From IMG/VR virus record IMGVR_UViG_3300009103_000080, positions 1-37,332 of that record: DNA of 37,332 nt. The stretch is one strand, 5' to 3'. The stretch is from a virus. Shown one piece after another: positions 22,539 through 31,018 of the stretch (positions within the stretch are counted from its first letter, which is position 1; each line of letters starts with the position of its first letter). Made by a program: the position numbers and the translations under genes. Below the pieces are notes generated by a model, which had not been told where the DNA came from, made no database searches, and saw only the letters and a list, made by a program, of their open reading frames with translations.

Positions 22539-25500
22539 GTGCCGTTTGTGACCGTAAAGGGCCTTGGCAGGGTAAGGATTGAGGGTAGCCACCCAACCCC
22601 CGAAGAACACCAGCGCATCCTCGCACTCGTAGAGAGCAAGGCAGCACCCGCCCCAGCCACCGAAGAGGTGGTGGCTGAAGAGGAGGTGGTCGAGCCCACA
22701 CAGCCAGGGGTGCCAGACCCCACCGGACTGGTCGAGAAATTTCGCAAGATGAAGGACCCTCGGTCTAAGAGGCCCTGGTGGGAGCAGGTGCCAAGGGCGT
22801 ATGCCGCCACACAGTCAAGCCTTCTGCGCGCCCCGCTTAGTGCAGGTATCGCGCTTGCCGAGGCGGCTGGCTACGGTGCGGGGGACGTGATGGAGGGCAC
22901 CACCCCCACAACCCTCCCCCCTGGCATGTCGGCAGAGGAGGCAGCTGCGTCAAAGGACGTGGAGGTCTCTCCTGCTGCGTGGCTCGAACAGTCTTGGAAG
23001 GAGTGGGAGGGCGATCTCTACCAACCGTCTGAGCCATCCGTTGTAGAGGCGTGGGGTGACGTCGTTGACGACCCGACCCGCCTGGGCAAGTTTATGGCAG
23101 AGGGGCTGTCTGGGTCGGTGCCTCACTACATGGCGGTCAAGCTCGCAGGCCCCGTCAGATACGCAGGGATGCTTATCGGCGACATGGCACGCCAGCGTGC
23201 AGAGAGGAGTGCCGCCGAGGGGGAGGGTGACGGGAAGGTCACATGGACCGACCTGGCAGTAACCGCCCCCGCTGCTGCCGCCATCTCTGGCCTCAACGCC
23301 GCAGCACAGTCGTTCGGCCTCAGCGCCGCAGCAACGCAGTCGCTAATCAAAACCATGCTCAGGACCGCTGCCGCCGAGACCTCGACGGAGGTGGCGCAAT
23401 CCGCCATAGAGACGGCTGCGACGGGCGGCGGGAGGGAAGAATTCATCGAGAGCATGGCGGCAGCAGCCACCCTTGGCCCTGCGATGGGGCCAGCACTCGG
23501 CCTCCCCGCAGCGGCCATTCAGAAGGCAAGGGGGCGGCGAGCCGATCCCCGCAAGGATGCCCCACCACCCATCGAGGAGGTGGCCGCCGAGACGGTTGAA
23601 GAGGTGACTGCTGAGGATGTCGTCACCCCCGCCGAGACGGTCGAAGAGGTTCAGGCACCGACCGGTCCCTCCCCCGCAGAGGCGGCTTGGCGTCTCCGCT
23701 TGCGCCTCCTGAACGCAGGCCTTGACCTGCCCGCAGAGGCCACACTACCCGCCGCCGATGTGGTCACCGAGACGGCCGAAGAGGTGACTGCTGAGCCAGT
23801 TGGCCCACCGTTCGACCCGGAAGCGTCTCTGGAGGAGTACCGCCGTGCCCTAGATGGGCGCGATCCAGACCCAGCCGAGGACATCCGCACGATCGAGGCC
23901 ATCCTACAGCGCCCAGGGGCGGGGCCTTGGTTGGGGAATATGCGGAACATGGCGCTTGGCCGCCTGGAGGGCGACCCGTTCTCAGAGCGCCTCCGCCACG
24001 GTGCGAATCGTGCAGAGGAACTTTGGCATCAGCGCCGGGCCACCCCACCCGCCGAAGTGGTCACCGAGACGGTTGAAGAGGTGCAGACGCCCGACCTGGC
24101 GCCGGGCGAACCCTCCCCCGAAGAGGCCACAGTCGAGGCTGTCGAGGTCGCAAAGACGGATGAGGGCAAGGTTACCGGCTATTACGACCAACTAGCGCCC
24201 CCTCCACTGCCCATCGAGGCAGGGCCAGAGGTGCCTGCTGTCGACATCGTCAAAGAGACGACGACCATCGTCGAGGACATCGAGGACCTAAGAGAGCAGG
24301 TCAAGGCCATCAGGGCGCAGGAGCGTAAGGTGCAAGCGGAGACGCCTAAGCGTCCTGTGCGCAAGAAGCGCCGCACTCCGCGCAAGAAGGGGCGTAAGCT
24401 AAAAGAGGCCGAGCGCAAGCTCCGCGAGCTAGGCGCTGTCGAGGCGGCTTCCGACCTGTCCAAGCCGGTCGTCGATGTACTGGACGCTGCGGTAGAGAGT
24501 GTGGCCTCCGGCGATCAGGACGTTATGAGGGCGGCGAACGCTGACGTCTACGAATACCTCAAGTCTATGGGGAGAACGCCGGAGCAGATCTCAAACATCA
24601 TGCGGAGTAAGGCGGCAGGGTACGCCGAGACCCTTCAGGCCATGAGAGACTCTAAGCTCGAAACCACCGTCGATGACGCAGGCACCGTCCACATGAGTGC
24701 GGGGATGTCGACACTGGTCAACAACCTGCTGGAGCAGCCATACCAAGTGAGCGGCATTGAGCAGACCGCGCTCCTCTCGGGGCTGGTGCAGAGCCAGAAG
24801 GCGTGGAGCGACACAACACGCCGCATAGGTGAACTCGACGCCAAGGAGGCAGCAAACCCTGTCGAGCGTAACGCCATCGAGGCTGAGATCAGCAAGCTCG
24901 ACGCGAAGCGGCGGGAGATCAGCGAGACTGGAGACAAGATAGCCCGGGCAAACACGCTGGCAGGTACGCGCACGTCCGAGGCCTTCAAGGCAAGGCAGTG
25001 GGGCGTTGACTCCGAGATGACCCTCTTCCAGGCAAGGGCCAAGGCCCGTGGGCTGAAGGGCTCAAAGCTCGACCCCAAAGAGGCTGAGTTCATCGACAAG
25101 GAGTTCGCGGACGCAGACAAGCTCATCGCAGAGGCCGCAAAGGCAAAGGCCGAAGCCGACAAGAAACTCAAGGCCGCCAACAAGAAACTCCTCGCCGCAG
25201 TCAAAGACCTCAAGCGGGCACAGGGCATCAAAGAGGCCACCGCCAAGGTGGCGAAGAAGACCAAACCGAAAGAGGCACGCAAGAAGGCACGCAAACAGGC
25301 CGCCGAAGACCTCATCGCCGTGGCCGAGGGCAAGCCCATCCGCGTCACGCCCATCAAGCCCAGCGCGCGAGAGAAGGCAGCACGCAAGGCCTTCAAAGAA
25401 GCACAAAAGAAGGTCAAGGCCGCGATGGCGGAGGTCGCCGACGCACAGGGCGAGCGCGTCAAAGCAGAGAGCAAAGACAGGGACGCGAGGTCGACCAAAC

Positions 25501-26954
25501 GAAAGGCCCCCGAAGAGGCCATCAAACACTGGGCGATCCGGGGGCTAAAGGAGTTCTGGAACGCCACCAGGACAAGCGTTGCGTCTCTCGACGTGAGCGC
25601 GCTTATGCGCCAGGGCGCCGTCATCAGCGCCCTCATGCCAAGGGCAGCGGCCCGATCTCTCAGGCATGCGTGGGGGGTAAGGCCAAGGCGAGGAGACGCC
25701 GATCGCGCCTATGCGTATAACGAGCAGCGCCGCATCCTCGACGACCCGATGCAGAAGGTCCGCGACTGGGCCGGACTAGAGATAACCGAGGTCGAGGGGC
25801 AAACAAACGTAGTAGGTGGCCCAGCCGAGGCGCGGGAGGAGATGTACCTATCGGATGTCTTTAGGTCTGGCGTCCTCGGCGCCACCGGAAGAGCGTATGA
25901 CAAGGGCATCATAACGCCATCTCAGAACTCTTTTGGGCTCATGTTGAACGACATGAGGACGCAACTGTTCGATACGTTAGTGACTGAGGTTGCCGAGGGG
26001 CGCGGTGCTGGGCCGAATGCCACGCCAGAGCAGATAATGTCCGTCATCCCAAAGGCAGACGCAGAGGCCCTCGCCGTTGTCATCAACGCATCGACCGGGC
26101 GTGGGAGGTGGCTTCTCACATCGCCAGAGTACGGGGCTGTTAAAAAGCGCCTAGTAAACATCCTCAACCCCCTCGTCAAATGGTCTCTTTTCGCGCCCAG
26201 GCACAGCGCCTCCAGGTGGGAGATAGCCTCCCATCTTGTCCACCTCTTCGGGGGCACCGGGCCATTCAAGAACGTCTCAAAGCCCACCCTTAACCTCATC
26301 AGAAAGAAGGCCATGCGCGTGCTCGGGACATGGCTCACGTTGGGCGCCCTCGGCATACTGTCAGCGGGTGAGATTGGAGATGAAGAGCTGAGTGAAGAGC
26401 AGCGGTGGGAGCGCAAGAGGCAGGCACTTGAGAACTACCTCAACCCCACGCACGCTGACTTCGGAAAGGTGCGCATCGGCGATCACCACATCGACGTAAC
26501 GGGCGGCACAGCCGGGACAAACCGGATGGTGCTTGGGGCCATGCTGGCCGTGTTTAATATCGGGCGCCGTCACGATCCAGAGCCCTCCGACGAGTTCGGC
26601 CGACTCATCCGAAACAAGCTCCACCCAGTAGCCTCGGCCATATACAGCATGGCCTCGAACGAGGACTACATCGGCCGCGAACTTGGAGACCCCTCCGAGG
26701 CCATGTGGGCCTACGTTCTTGACCGATACGTCTACCCGGCAGCGGGGATGATCACACCCATCACCATTCAAAGCATCGCCGAGGCCGCCAGCAGGGACGT
26801 TGACGAGAAGGACATCGCAGTCCTTGATCACGTCGGCGCCATCCTGGCGGACACCATCGGCATGGCCGACCAGGTCTACGATCCCGACTTCAACAAGGGC
26901 AAGCGACCAAAGAGACGCAAGCGGGCTAAGCGGCCAAGAAGGGAGCGCAGATGA
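22539..26954 (+). CDS. Giant ejection protein with large polyvalent-protein C-terminal domain
   Basis: 1471 residues, the largest gene here. An N-terminal part has Ala/Gly-rich helical segments (about 240-330). A linker carries repeated ETVEEV motifs (about 349-372, 407-415, 505-512). A basic KKRRTPRKKGRK stretch lies near 610-625, and a long Lys/Ala/Glu coiled coil spans about 780-990. From about 1015 to the end it matches the C-terminal region of very large phage polyproteins and 'large polyvalent protein associated' domains: DVSALMRQG, INASTGRGRW, LFAPRHSASRWE, FGKVRIGDHHID, RNKLHPVAS. The role is probably DNA ejection across the envelope. The start is GTG with GGAG 8 bp upstream. Confidence 0.7.
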   Translation: MPFVTVKGLGRVRIEGSHPTPEEHQRILALVESKAAPAPATEEVVAEEEVVEPTQPGVPDPTGLVEKFRKMKDPRSKRPWWEQVPRAYAATQSSLLRAPLSAGIALAEAAGYGAGDVMEGTTPTTLPPGMSAEEAAASKDVEVSPAAWLEQSWKEWEGDLYQPSEPSVVEAWGDVVDDPTRLGKFMAEGLSGSVPHYMAVKLAGPVRYAGMLIGDMARQRAERSAAEGEGDGKVTWTDLAVTAPAAAAISGLNAAAQSFGLSAAATQSLIKTMLRTAAAETSTEVAQSAIETAATGGGREEFIESMAAAATLGPAMGPALGLPAAAIQKARGRRADPRKDAPPPIEEVAAETVEEVTAEDVVTPAETVEEVQAPTGPSPAEAAWRLRLRLLNAGLDLPAEATLPAADVVTETAEEVTAEPVGPPFDPEASLEEYRRALDGRDPDPAEDIRTIEAILQRPGAGPWLGNMRNMALGRLEGDPFSERLRHGANRAEELWHQRRATPPAEVVTETVEEVQTPDLAPGEPSPEEATVEAVEVAKTDEGKVTGYYDQLAPPPLPIEAGPEVPAVDIVKETTTIVEDIEDLREQVKAIRAQERKVQAETPKRPVRKKRRTPRKKGRKLKEAERKLRELGAVEAASDLSKPVVDVLDAAVESVASGDQDVMRAANADVYEYLKSMGRTPEQISNIMRSKAAGYAETLQAMRDSKLETTVDDAGTVHMSAGMSTLVNNLLEQPYQVSGIEQTALLSGLVQSQKAWSDTTRRIGELDAKEAANPVERNAIEAEISKLDAKRREISETGDKIARANTLAGTRTSEAFKARQWGVDSEMTLFQARAKARGLKGSKLDPKEAEFIDKEFADADKLIAEAAKAKAEADKKLKAANKKLLAAVKDLKRAQGIKEATAKVAKKTKPKEARKKARKQAAEDLIAVAEGKPIRVTPIKPSAREKAARKAFKEAQKKVKAAMAEVADAQGERVKAESKDRDARSTKRKAPEEAIKHWAIRGLKEFWNATRTSVASLDVSALMRQGAVISALMPRAAARSLRHAWGVRPRRGDADRAYAYNEQRRILDDPMQKVRDWAGLEITEVEGQTNVVGGPAEAREEMYLSDVFRSGVLGATGRAYDKGIITPSQNSFGLMLNDMRTQLFDTLVTEVAEGRGAGPNATPEQIMSVIPKADAEALAVVINASTGRGRWLLTSPEYGAVKKRLVNILNPLVKWSLFAPRHSASRWEIASHLVHLFGGTGPFKNVSKPTLNLIRKKAMRVLGTWLTLGALGILSAGEIGDEELSEEQRWERKRQALENYLNPTHADFGKVRIGDHHIDVTGGTAGTNRMVLGAMLAVFNIGRRHDPEPSDEFGRLIRNKLHPVASAIYSMASNEDYIGRELGDPSEAMWAYVLDRYVYPAAGMITPITIQSIAEAASRDVDEKDIAVLDHVGAILADTIGMADQVYDPDFNKGKRPKRRKRAKRPRRERR

Positions 26955-27571
26955 TAGCAGCACTACGAAGACTCATCGAGGCACTAAAGAAGCGCACCCA
27001 GGCACCCGCCATGCTCGCCAACGTGGCCGAGTCATGGCTAGAGCAGGGCGTCACCGAGAGCGCAGGCTCTAACGCTGGCCCAGATGTCTCATGGTTTATC
27101 CACGATGGGGGCGGAACCCCTAGCAACACGCCCCCATGGTGTGCTTACTTCGTAAGCTCATGCTGCCACCAGGTCGACCGAACAGGCGCTGACATCGACT
27201 ACATTATGAGTGGGCGTGCTGTGAGTCATTGGATGAAGGCCCCGGAATCGCGCCGTGTGGCCATCGACGACATCTGGACATACCGAGAGTCGCGTGGGCT
27301 TATCTTCGTCCGCACAAGGCTGTCAAAGCCAGCCTCTGAGGCCGACAAGGTGAGGGCCGGGCAGTCCAGGCAGGGCCACACCGGTATCGTGACGGCTGTA
27401 GACGCCGAGGCACGCACCATCACATGTGTGGCTGGCAACTCCAGCGGCTACGGCCACAGTCCTGTGTCTGGTGGCGGCGCTGTAGCCACCGAGGTCATCA
27501 CCGAGGGTGACGCGGCGTGGGACCGTCTGGTAGGATTTGTTCGGGTCACCGGGCCCACGGAGGAAGTATGA
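26951..27571 (+). CDS. CHAP-type endolysin (cysteine peptidase/amidase)
   Basis: 206 residues. It cuts peptidoglycan at the end of infection. PPWCAYFVSSCC supplies the catalytic Cys64, QGHTGIVTAVD the His143, and VAGNSSG the third polar residue Asn163, in the order of the CHAP/NlpC-type family. The N-terminal 25 residues form a basic amphipathic helix rather than a classical signal peptide. The ATG overlaps the preceding stop (ATGA), and the next gene is a lipoprotein, giving a lysis cassette. A role as a tail-associated lysin is possible but less likely given its place. Confidence 0.75.
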   Translation: MIAALRRLIEALKKRTQAPAMLANVAESWLEQGVTESAGSNAGPDVSWFIHDGGGTPSNTPPWCAYFVSSCCHQVDRTGADIDYIMSGRAVSHWMKAPESRRVAIDDIWTYRESRGLIFVRTRLSKPASEADKVRAGQSRQGHTGIVTAVDAEARTITCVAGNSSGYGHSPVSGGGAVATEVITEGDAAWDRLVGFVRVTGPTEEV

Positions 27572-27870
27572 AGCTTTTGTTTGTTTTGCTCATCCTTATG
27601 ATGTTCGTTGGGTGTGGCTCCACCTATCACCTGAAAGAGGGTGGCTGGGTCATCGAAGAGAAGGACGGAGAGGGCACGTGCCTCACCGTGAGCGGCGATG
27701 GTGACCCGGAGGTCGTCATCGTCTGCATCGCCAACCCCGCCCCCATCAAGCTGCCGAAGGCCGTGTTGGCGAAGGCGTGCCCCAAGGCAGAGCCCGTGGC
27801 CGCCACGCCAGAGCCCACTCCACCAGCAGCACCCGCCCCGAAGCCGGAGTCGACTGATGGCGCTGAGTGA
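27568..27870 (+). CDS. Small lipoprotein, candidate outer-membrane spanin
   Basis: 100 residues from the ATG at 27568, which has GGAGGAAG upstream and overlaps the endolysin stop. It has a typical lipoprotein signal (MKLLFVLLILMMFVGC, lipidated Cys16), a short domain with two further cysteines, and a Pro/Ala-rich C-terminal third like Rz1-type outer spanins. No C-terminal membrane helix is seen, so it is not a unimolecular spanin. The context next to an endolysin supports a lysis function. Superinfection exclusion is an alternative for phage lipoproteins. Confidence 0.55.
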   Translation: MKLLFVLLILMMFVGCGSTYHLKEGGWVIEEKDGEGTCLTVSGDGDPEVVIVCIANPAPIKLPKAVLAKACPKAEPVAATPEPTPPAAPAPKPESTDGAE

Positions 27871-28096
27871 TACAGACAGAGACGTACTCGGCTGGGTATC
27901 TCTCGTCCCAGGCTTCCTTGAGATGCTCGGGGACCTGACGGGGGAGGACTCGCTCAAGAGCGCAGCCAAGAAGCTCAAGAGCATCCCGACTGGCTCCATC
28001 GCCGAGGTCCTGGGCGCCATGCGTACCGACCACGTCAACATCGAGGGCGGCTCGATGGAGATTGGCGATGGCGTGGATGTTGAGTTTGTCGACTGA
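27857..28096 (+). CDS. Small hypothetical protein in the lysis cassette
   Basis: 79 residues from an ATG inside the end of the lipoprotein gene, with CGGAG upstream; a longer frame to 27698 is a shadow of the lipoprotein gene. It has a hydrophobic helix about 9-25 (VLGWVSLVPGFLEMLGDL), then a polar helix and a Gly/Asp-rich strand end. A holin or accessory role is possible from the weak membrane helix, but nothing is diagnostic. Confidence 0.5.
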   Translation: MALSDTDRDVLGWVSLVPGFLEMLGDLTGEDSLKSAAKKLKSIPTGSIAEVLGAMRTDHVNIEGGSMEIGDGVDVEFVD

Positions 28097-28099
28097 GCC

Positions 28100-28438
28100 G
28101 TGCCTGATGATTTACTCAAGGAGCTGTTGGACTTCGGCGCGCTGGGTATCTTTGCCGGGTTTCTAATCTGGCAACACCTCGGCATGCAGAAGCGCCTTGA
28201 TAACCTGGTCAGTGGCTTCCAAGAGGAGTTGAAGGTTATCCGCGAAGACGGTGAGCGCCGCATTGAGATCATGCGGGGGCGCTACGATGACGTCTTCGAG
28301 AAGTTACGTGTCGAGTGCCGTGACAGTGAGGACAAGGTCGCTGCCGAGCGTGATGCGCTGCGCACCGACATCGCCTCGACTGTCCAGGGTGTTGACCGCA
28401 AGGTCGACGAGCTGATCATCCGACTAGCGGAGCGCTAG
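28100..28438 (+). CDS. Membrane-anchored coiled-coil protein, candidate holin or inner spanin
   Basis: 112 residues. One membrane helix at about 10-27 (LDFGALGIFAGFLIWQHLG) is followed by a continuous charged coiled coil to the end. This matches both BhlA-like holins and i-spanins. The pairing with the lipoprotein upstream favours an inner-spanin role, while the short size and N-terminal helix favour a holin. The start is GTG, four bases after the previous stop. It is the last rightward gene and overlaps the converging gene by 15 bp. Confidence 0.5.
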   Translation: MPDDLLKELLDFGALGIFAGFLIWQHLGMQKRLDNLVSGFQEELKVIREDGERRIEIMRGRYDDVFEKLRVECRDSEDKVAAERDALRTDIASTVQGVDRKVDELIIRLAER

Positions 28439-29071
28439 CCTTCGTGCCTGGCTCCGCCACCGCCGCAGCCTCTTCAGCCCGGCAGGTGCGGAGCCACTGC
28501 ACCTCACCTCGCCTCGCCTATCCTCTCGCCGCCAGAAGGGGCCTCGGTTGATGCGTATCCAGGCAGTCACCCACCTGTCTCTCACCGTGGGGCATCGACG
28601 ATGGACAGTTCGGGCTGTCGTCACCAGCCTGCCCAGGAGCACATGCGCCGAGGCTATCGGGTCGGTCCTGTCATTGATGAAGGCCAAGGCCCAGGGCCAG
28701 AGCTGGAAGATGCCAACAGCCTTGCCGTTATCGCCGACTGCCCTTGTGTTGCCCTTGCTTTCGATGCATGCCTTGCCGAGGGTCATGCCTCTGAGCCTCT
28801 TGGGCAGGTGGGCAAGGTCTTCTACCTCCAAGAGCCGAAGGGCCAGGTAAGGGTCGAGGCCACACTCTATGGCCTTCTCAAGGATGCGGCGCTCGTCATG
28901 GTCGTCATCGCTGACGCAGCATTCGGGACACCGAACGCAGTGGTCATGGACGTAGTCGTCATGCCAGGCACCGTGCGCCTCGGTGATGAGTATTGCTGTC
29001 AGGGTGCCAAGCACGGCCGCAAGCACACACAGCCACCATATACCGTGACCGTTATCCATTCTGTGTCTCAT
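28424..29071 (-). CDS. Membrane-anchored SLT-type lytic transglycosylase
   Basis: 215 residues. A membrane helix (about 11-30, WWLCVLAAVLGTLTAILIT) is followed by a Cys-rich HCVRCPECC segment (C45, C48, C51, C52). Then LGKACIESKGNTRAVGDNGKAVGIFQLWPWAL carries catalytic Glu104 and the GxxxGIFQ motif of SLT transglycosylases. A later TAWIRINRGP fits the end of the domain, and a very basic tail closes the protein. It would cleave peptidoglycan from the membrane side during lysis or entry. GAGAGG precedes the ATG. It is the second muralytic enzyme of the phage and lies on the opposite strand from the CHAP endolysin. Confidence 0.7.
   Translation of the reverse strand: MRHRMDNGHGIWWLCVLAAVLGTLTAILITEAHGAWHDDYVHDHCVRCPECCVSDDDHDERRILEKAIECGLDPYLALRLLEVEDLAHLPKRLRGMTLGKACIESKGNTRAVGDNGKAVGIFQLWPWALAFINDRTDPIASAHVLLGRLVTTARTVHRRCPTVRDRWVTAWIRINRGPFWRREDRRGEVRCSGSAPAGLKRLRRWRSQARRLALR
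28427..28457. other. Inverted repeat at the convergent gene boundary
   Basis: GCGGAGC (28427-28433) and GCTCCGC (28451-28457) form a perfect 7-bp stem with a 17-nt spacer. It overlaps the end of the rightward operon and sits just inside the stop of the leftward gene. Neither side has a T run, so it is at most a weak bidirectional stop signal, but its location between colliding transcripts is notable. Confidence 0.35.
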
Positions 29072-29160
29072 GCTGCCTCTCTGTGGTAAGTGGGGTCCGA
29101 CCTGGTGTCGATGACGCTGTAGCTGTTGTGGTGACTCCAGGCCGGACCCAGAAGGTTAGA

Positions 29161-29565
29161 CTAAAACGGAACGTCGTCATCGTGGTAGGGATTAGTCGCA
29201 GGGCCGACGCGACCGGTCCTGTGCGGGTCCCTGTCATGCGACTGCTTCCGGCGCGCTGCCTCCTCATCCCTCTCGCAGAACCACCACCTGGCGAACTTGA
29301 TGGTGGCTGTCTTTTGCTTTCGGCCGTCCTTCTCCCACTCGTCATAGGTCAGCCGCCCTCCCGTGATGAGGATGAGGCTGCCTTTTTTGAAGTAGCGGCA
29401 GATGTTCTCCGCTGCCTCTTCCCAGAACTCGACCCGGTGCCAGTCAGTCCTGTCTTCCCTACGTCGCGACTCGCCGACGCTGATGGTCACGACCTTCTTT
29501 CCCGACTTGGTCTTCCTTAGCTCCGGGTCTGCACCCAGACGCCCCATGATGAAGACTTGATTCAT
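29161..29565 (-). CDS. ssb: Single-stranded DNA-binding protein
   Basis: 134 residues. An OB-fold start MNQVFIMGRLGADPELRKTKSGKKVVTISV and the WHRVEFWEEAAENICRYFKKGSLILITGGRL region are standard SSB. The disordered tail ends DDDVPF, the acidic tip that binds partner proteins in bacterial SSBs. It protects ssDNA in replication and ERF-mediated annealing. The start overlaps the end of the upstream ribbon-helix-helix gene, so the two are coupled. Confidence 0.92.
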   Translation of the reverse strand: MNQVFIMGRLGADPELRKTKSGKKVVTISVGESRRREDRTDWHRVEFWEEAAENICRYFKKGSLILITGGRLTYDEWEKDGRKQKTATIKFARWWFCERDEEAARRKQSHDRDPHRTGRVGPATNPYHDDDVPF

Positions 29566-29798
29566 TTGAGATCTCCCCTTCGTGTTAAGAACCCCATCTC
29601 TATGAGGTGTCGTCTTAGCAGTGCATTGATTAGGCTCGACTGCGATGTGGTTGCGCCCAGGCTATTGGAGTTAACGTCCTCCAGGTAGCGGTTCAACCCG
29701 TCCTTGAGGACAGGCGTGGTACGCAGCTGGATGCGTATGTTGCCATCGGCTGCGTCCTTTGGGGGCCGACCGGGCCCACGCTTCGCCGTCTTTGTCAT
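29562..29798 (-). CDS. Ribbon-helix-helix DNA-binding protein with AT-hook-like arm
   Basis: 78 residues. A basic N-terminal arm with KRGPGRPPK, close to the AT-hook core, is followed by strand NIRIQLRTT and two helices (VLKDGLNRYLEDVN; SQSSLINALLRRHLIEMG), the Arc/CopG pattern. It could act as a repressor of its own operon or bind the repeat array at the left end. That is inference; no target can be read from the sequence. AAGGAGGAGAG precedes the ATG, and it sits between the ERF and SSB genes with ATGA overlaps on both sides. Confidence 0.65.
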   Translation of the reverse strand: MTKTAKRGPGRPPKDAADGNIRIQLRTTPVLKDGLNRYLEDVNSNSLGATTSQSSLINALLRRHLIEMGFLTRRGDLK

Positions 29799-30484
29799 GG
29801 TCTCTCCTCCTTCCAGTCAAGGAATTGTCCTCTCAGGTCACCCCCATGGTGAAGCCTCTCTATGAAGTCATCGCGTCGAGCCTGGGTTAGCTGCGTAGGC
29901 CTGGGCCATCCCTTGTGGGCACACCAGTCCTTCAGTTCGCCGTAGTCGAGGGCCACGGCTTCGCTATTGAGTATCGCAAAGAACCTTGGCTGGTCATGCT
30001 CGAAGCTCGGATGGTGCTCCCCCTCCCTCTCCCCCTTAGGGGGGAGGGTTGGGGGAGGGGGCTCATCCTGCCTACCGTTGCCATCCCGGTATCCGCTGCT
30101 CTTCATCGCAGCCTCACCGTCGTCGTCCCTGGTGTCGCAGAGAGCGAAGAGCTGTCCAAGGCCATACCGTCTAGCGTAAGTCACCGCTGAGCCCATCCCC
30201 TGGCTATCGCTCTTGCCGTAGAGCAACTCTACCCGGGTGCTCAGAGACTGACCGCTCTCAGCATGGACAACCTCGGTGACACACACCGGCCCGTGTTCAC
30301 CCTTCTCCTGGTGGTGGTAGACGAGCAGCCCGAACTCATTAGCGCCACGCACCACGCTTGTCAGGTCTTCGAGGGTGATGTAGTTGGAGCCAAAGTGAGG
30401 GTTCTTACCGCCCTTCTTCACCCCTGGGTTGGTTGATTGGAAGGCCAGCATGGCCTTGAATAGCTCAGGTCCTGGGTTGTTCAT
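29795..30484 (-). CDS. erf: ERF-family single-strand annealing protein
   Basis: 229 residues; promotes annealing of complementary strands in phage recombination and genome circularisation. The core (about 1-125) has the ERF hallmark MGSAVTYARRYGLGQLFAL (about 97-115) followed by the DDDGEA motif (120-125). Residues about 141-158 are a Pro/Gly/Glu-rich segment (PPPPTLPPKGEREG) encoded by a C-rich/G-rich palindrome, apparently inserted in frame in the linker. The C-terminal part (about 165-229) is helical. It lies directly upstream of RHH and SSB genes, the usual recombination set. Confidence 0.85.
   Translation of the reverse strand: MNNPGPELFKAMLAFQSTNPGVKKGGKNPHFGSNYITLEDLTSVVRGANEFGLLVYHHQEKGEHGPVCVTEVVHAESGQSLSTRVELLYGKSDSQGMGSAVTYARRYGLGQLFALCDTRDDDGEAAMKSSGYRDGNGRQDEPPPPTLPPKGEREGEHHPSFEHDQPRFFAILNSEAVALDYGELKDWCAHKGWPRPTQLTQARRDDFIERLHHGGDLRGQFLDWKEERP
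30015..30064. repeat. C-rich/G-rich palindromic element inside erf
   Basis: The top strand reads C5-T-C3-TCT-C5, TTA, then G6-A-G3-TT-G5-A-G5 (30019-30061). The arms CCCTCTCCCCC and GGGGGGAGGG pair across TTA. The right side has four G runs with 1-2 nt loops, a strong G-quadruplex pattern at 30039-30061 on the strand opposite the erf message. It resembles short palindromic elements of bacterial genomes that insert in intergenic space or in frame in genes. Confidence 0.6.
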
Positions 30485-30599
30485 CGTTCTCCTCCTCCAT
30501 CCTTCGGATGTATTCGTCTTGTTCTTCGTAGTGGTGCATCAGCAGTCGCTCCTCCTCTTCGGTTAGGTTGGCCCACCAGGGCTCTTCAGTTGCCGCCAT
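30465..30599 (-). CDS. Small acidic protein (44 aa)
   Basis: The ATG at 30599 overlaps the stop of the preceding gene (TGATG), with a GGGGGG/GGTGGG tract upstream. The frame runs to a TGA at 30465-30467, inside the start of erf. The protein is Glu-rich and aromatic (TEEPWWANLTEEEERLLMHHYEEQDEYIRRMEEEN), one likely helix. Translational coupling on both sides is the main evidence that it is real. It may be a small partner of ERF; no family known. Confidence 0.5.
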   Translation of the reverse strand: MAATEEPWWANLTEEEERLLMHHYEEQDEYIRRMEEENDEQPRT

Positions 30600-31018
30600 C
30601 ACCCACCCCCCGGTGGCAGACTAGTGTCGCACCCAGATAGATAGACGCCATCAACCCGCCATTTCCTGTCAACGAACGCCCTCCTCTTCTCCCAGGCCTT
30701 CGCCTCTGCCACCGGCTTTGCCTCCATGACGAGGGTGCGATGGTTTCTGCCGTTCAGCACCAGCAGGATGTCGTCTTTGCGCCTGCCATAGAGCTTGTGC
30801 TGCCAGGTCGTCACCCTGAGCAGGCTGGGTGGCAGAAACTCGCAACGATGTTCCATCCATTCCACAGAGCACATACGGCGAGCATGCGCTTCCCACTTTT
30901 CCGCGTCGGTGCGCAGGATTGAACGCGCTGCGCGGAGGGCGTCCCTCTTGGTCCTGTGGAAGGTGACCAGCTCTGTCTTGTTGCCATCCCACAGCTCATT
31001 CACACTATAGACATGCAT
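30599..31018 (-). CDS. Hypothetical protein
   Basis: 139 residues from the ATG overlapping the upstream stop (TGATG). It is basic, with a helix (TKRDALRAARSILRTDAEKWEAHARRM), a strand region (KLYGRRKDDILLVLNGRNHRTLVMEAKPV) and a charged end. The LVMEAKP-type segment loosely recalls E-x-K strand motifs of PD-(D/E)XK nucleases, but a full active site is not evident, so a nuclease role is only a thought. Position between the Gp157-like and ERF genes suggests DNA metabolism. Confidence 0.5.
   Translation of the reverse strand: MHVYSVNELWDGNKTELVTFHRTKRDALRAARSILRTDAEKWEAHARRMCSVEWMEHRCEFLPPSLLRVTTWQHKLYGRRKDDILLVLNGRNHRTLVMEAKPVAEAKAWEKRRAFVDRKWRVDGVYLSGCDTSLPPGGG

Noticed and set aside
24635-25636. 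333-aa reading frame on the minus strand
   Set aside because: Ser/Ala/Leu-rich shadow of the Lys/Ala/Glu-rich coiled coil of the giant ejection protein; no start signals and inside a well-supported gene.
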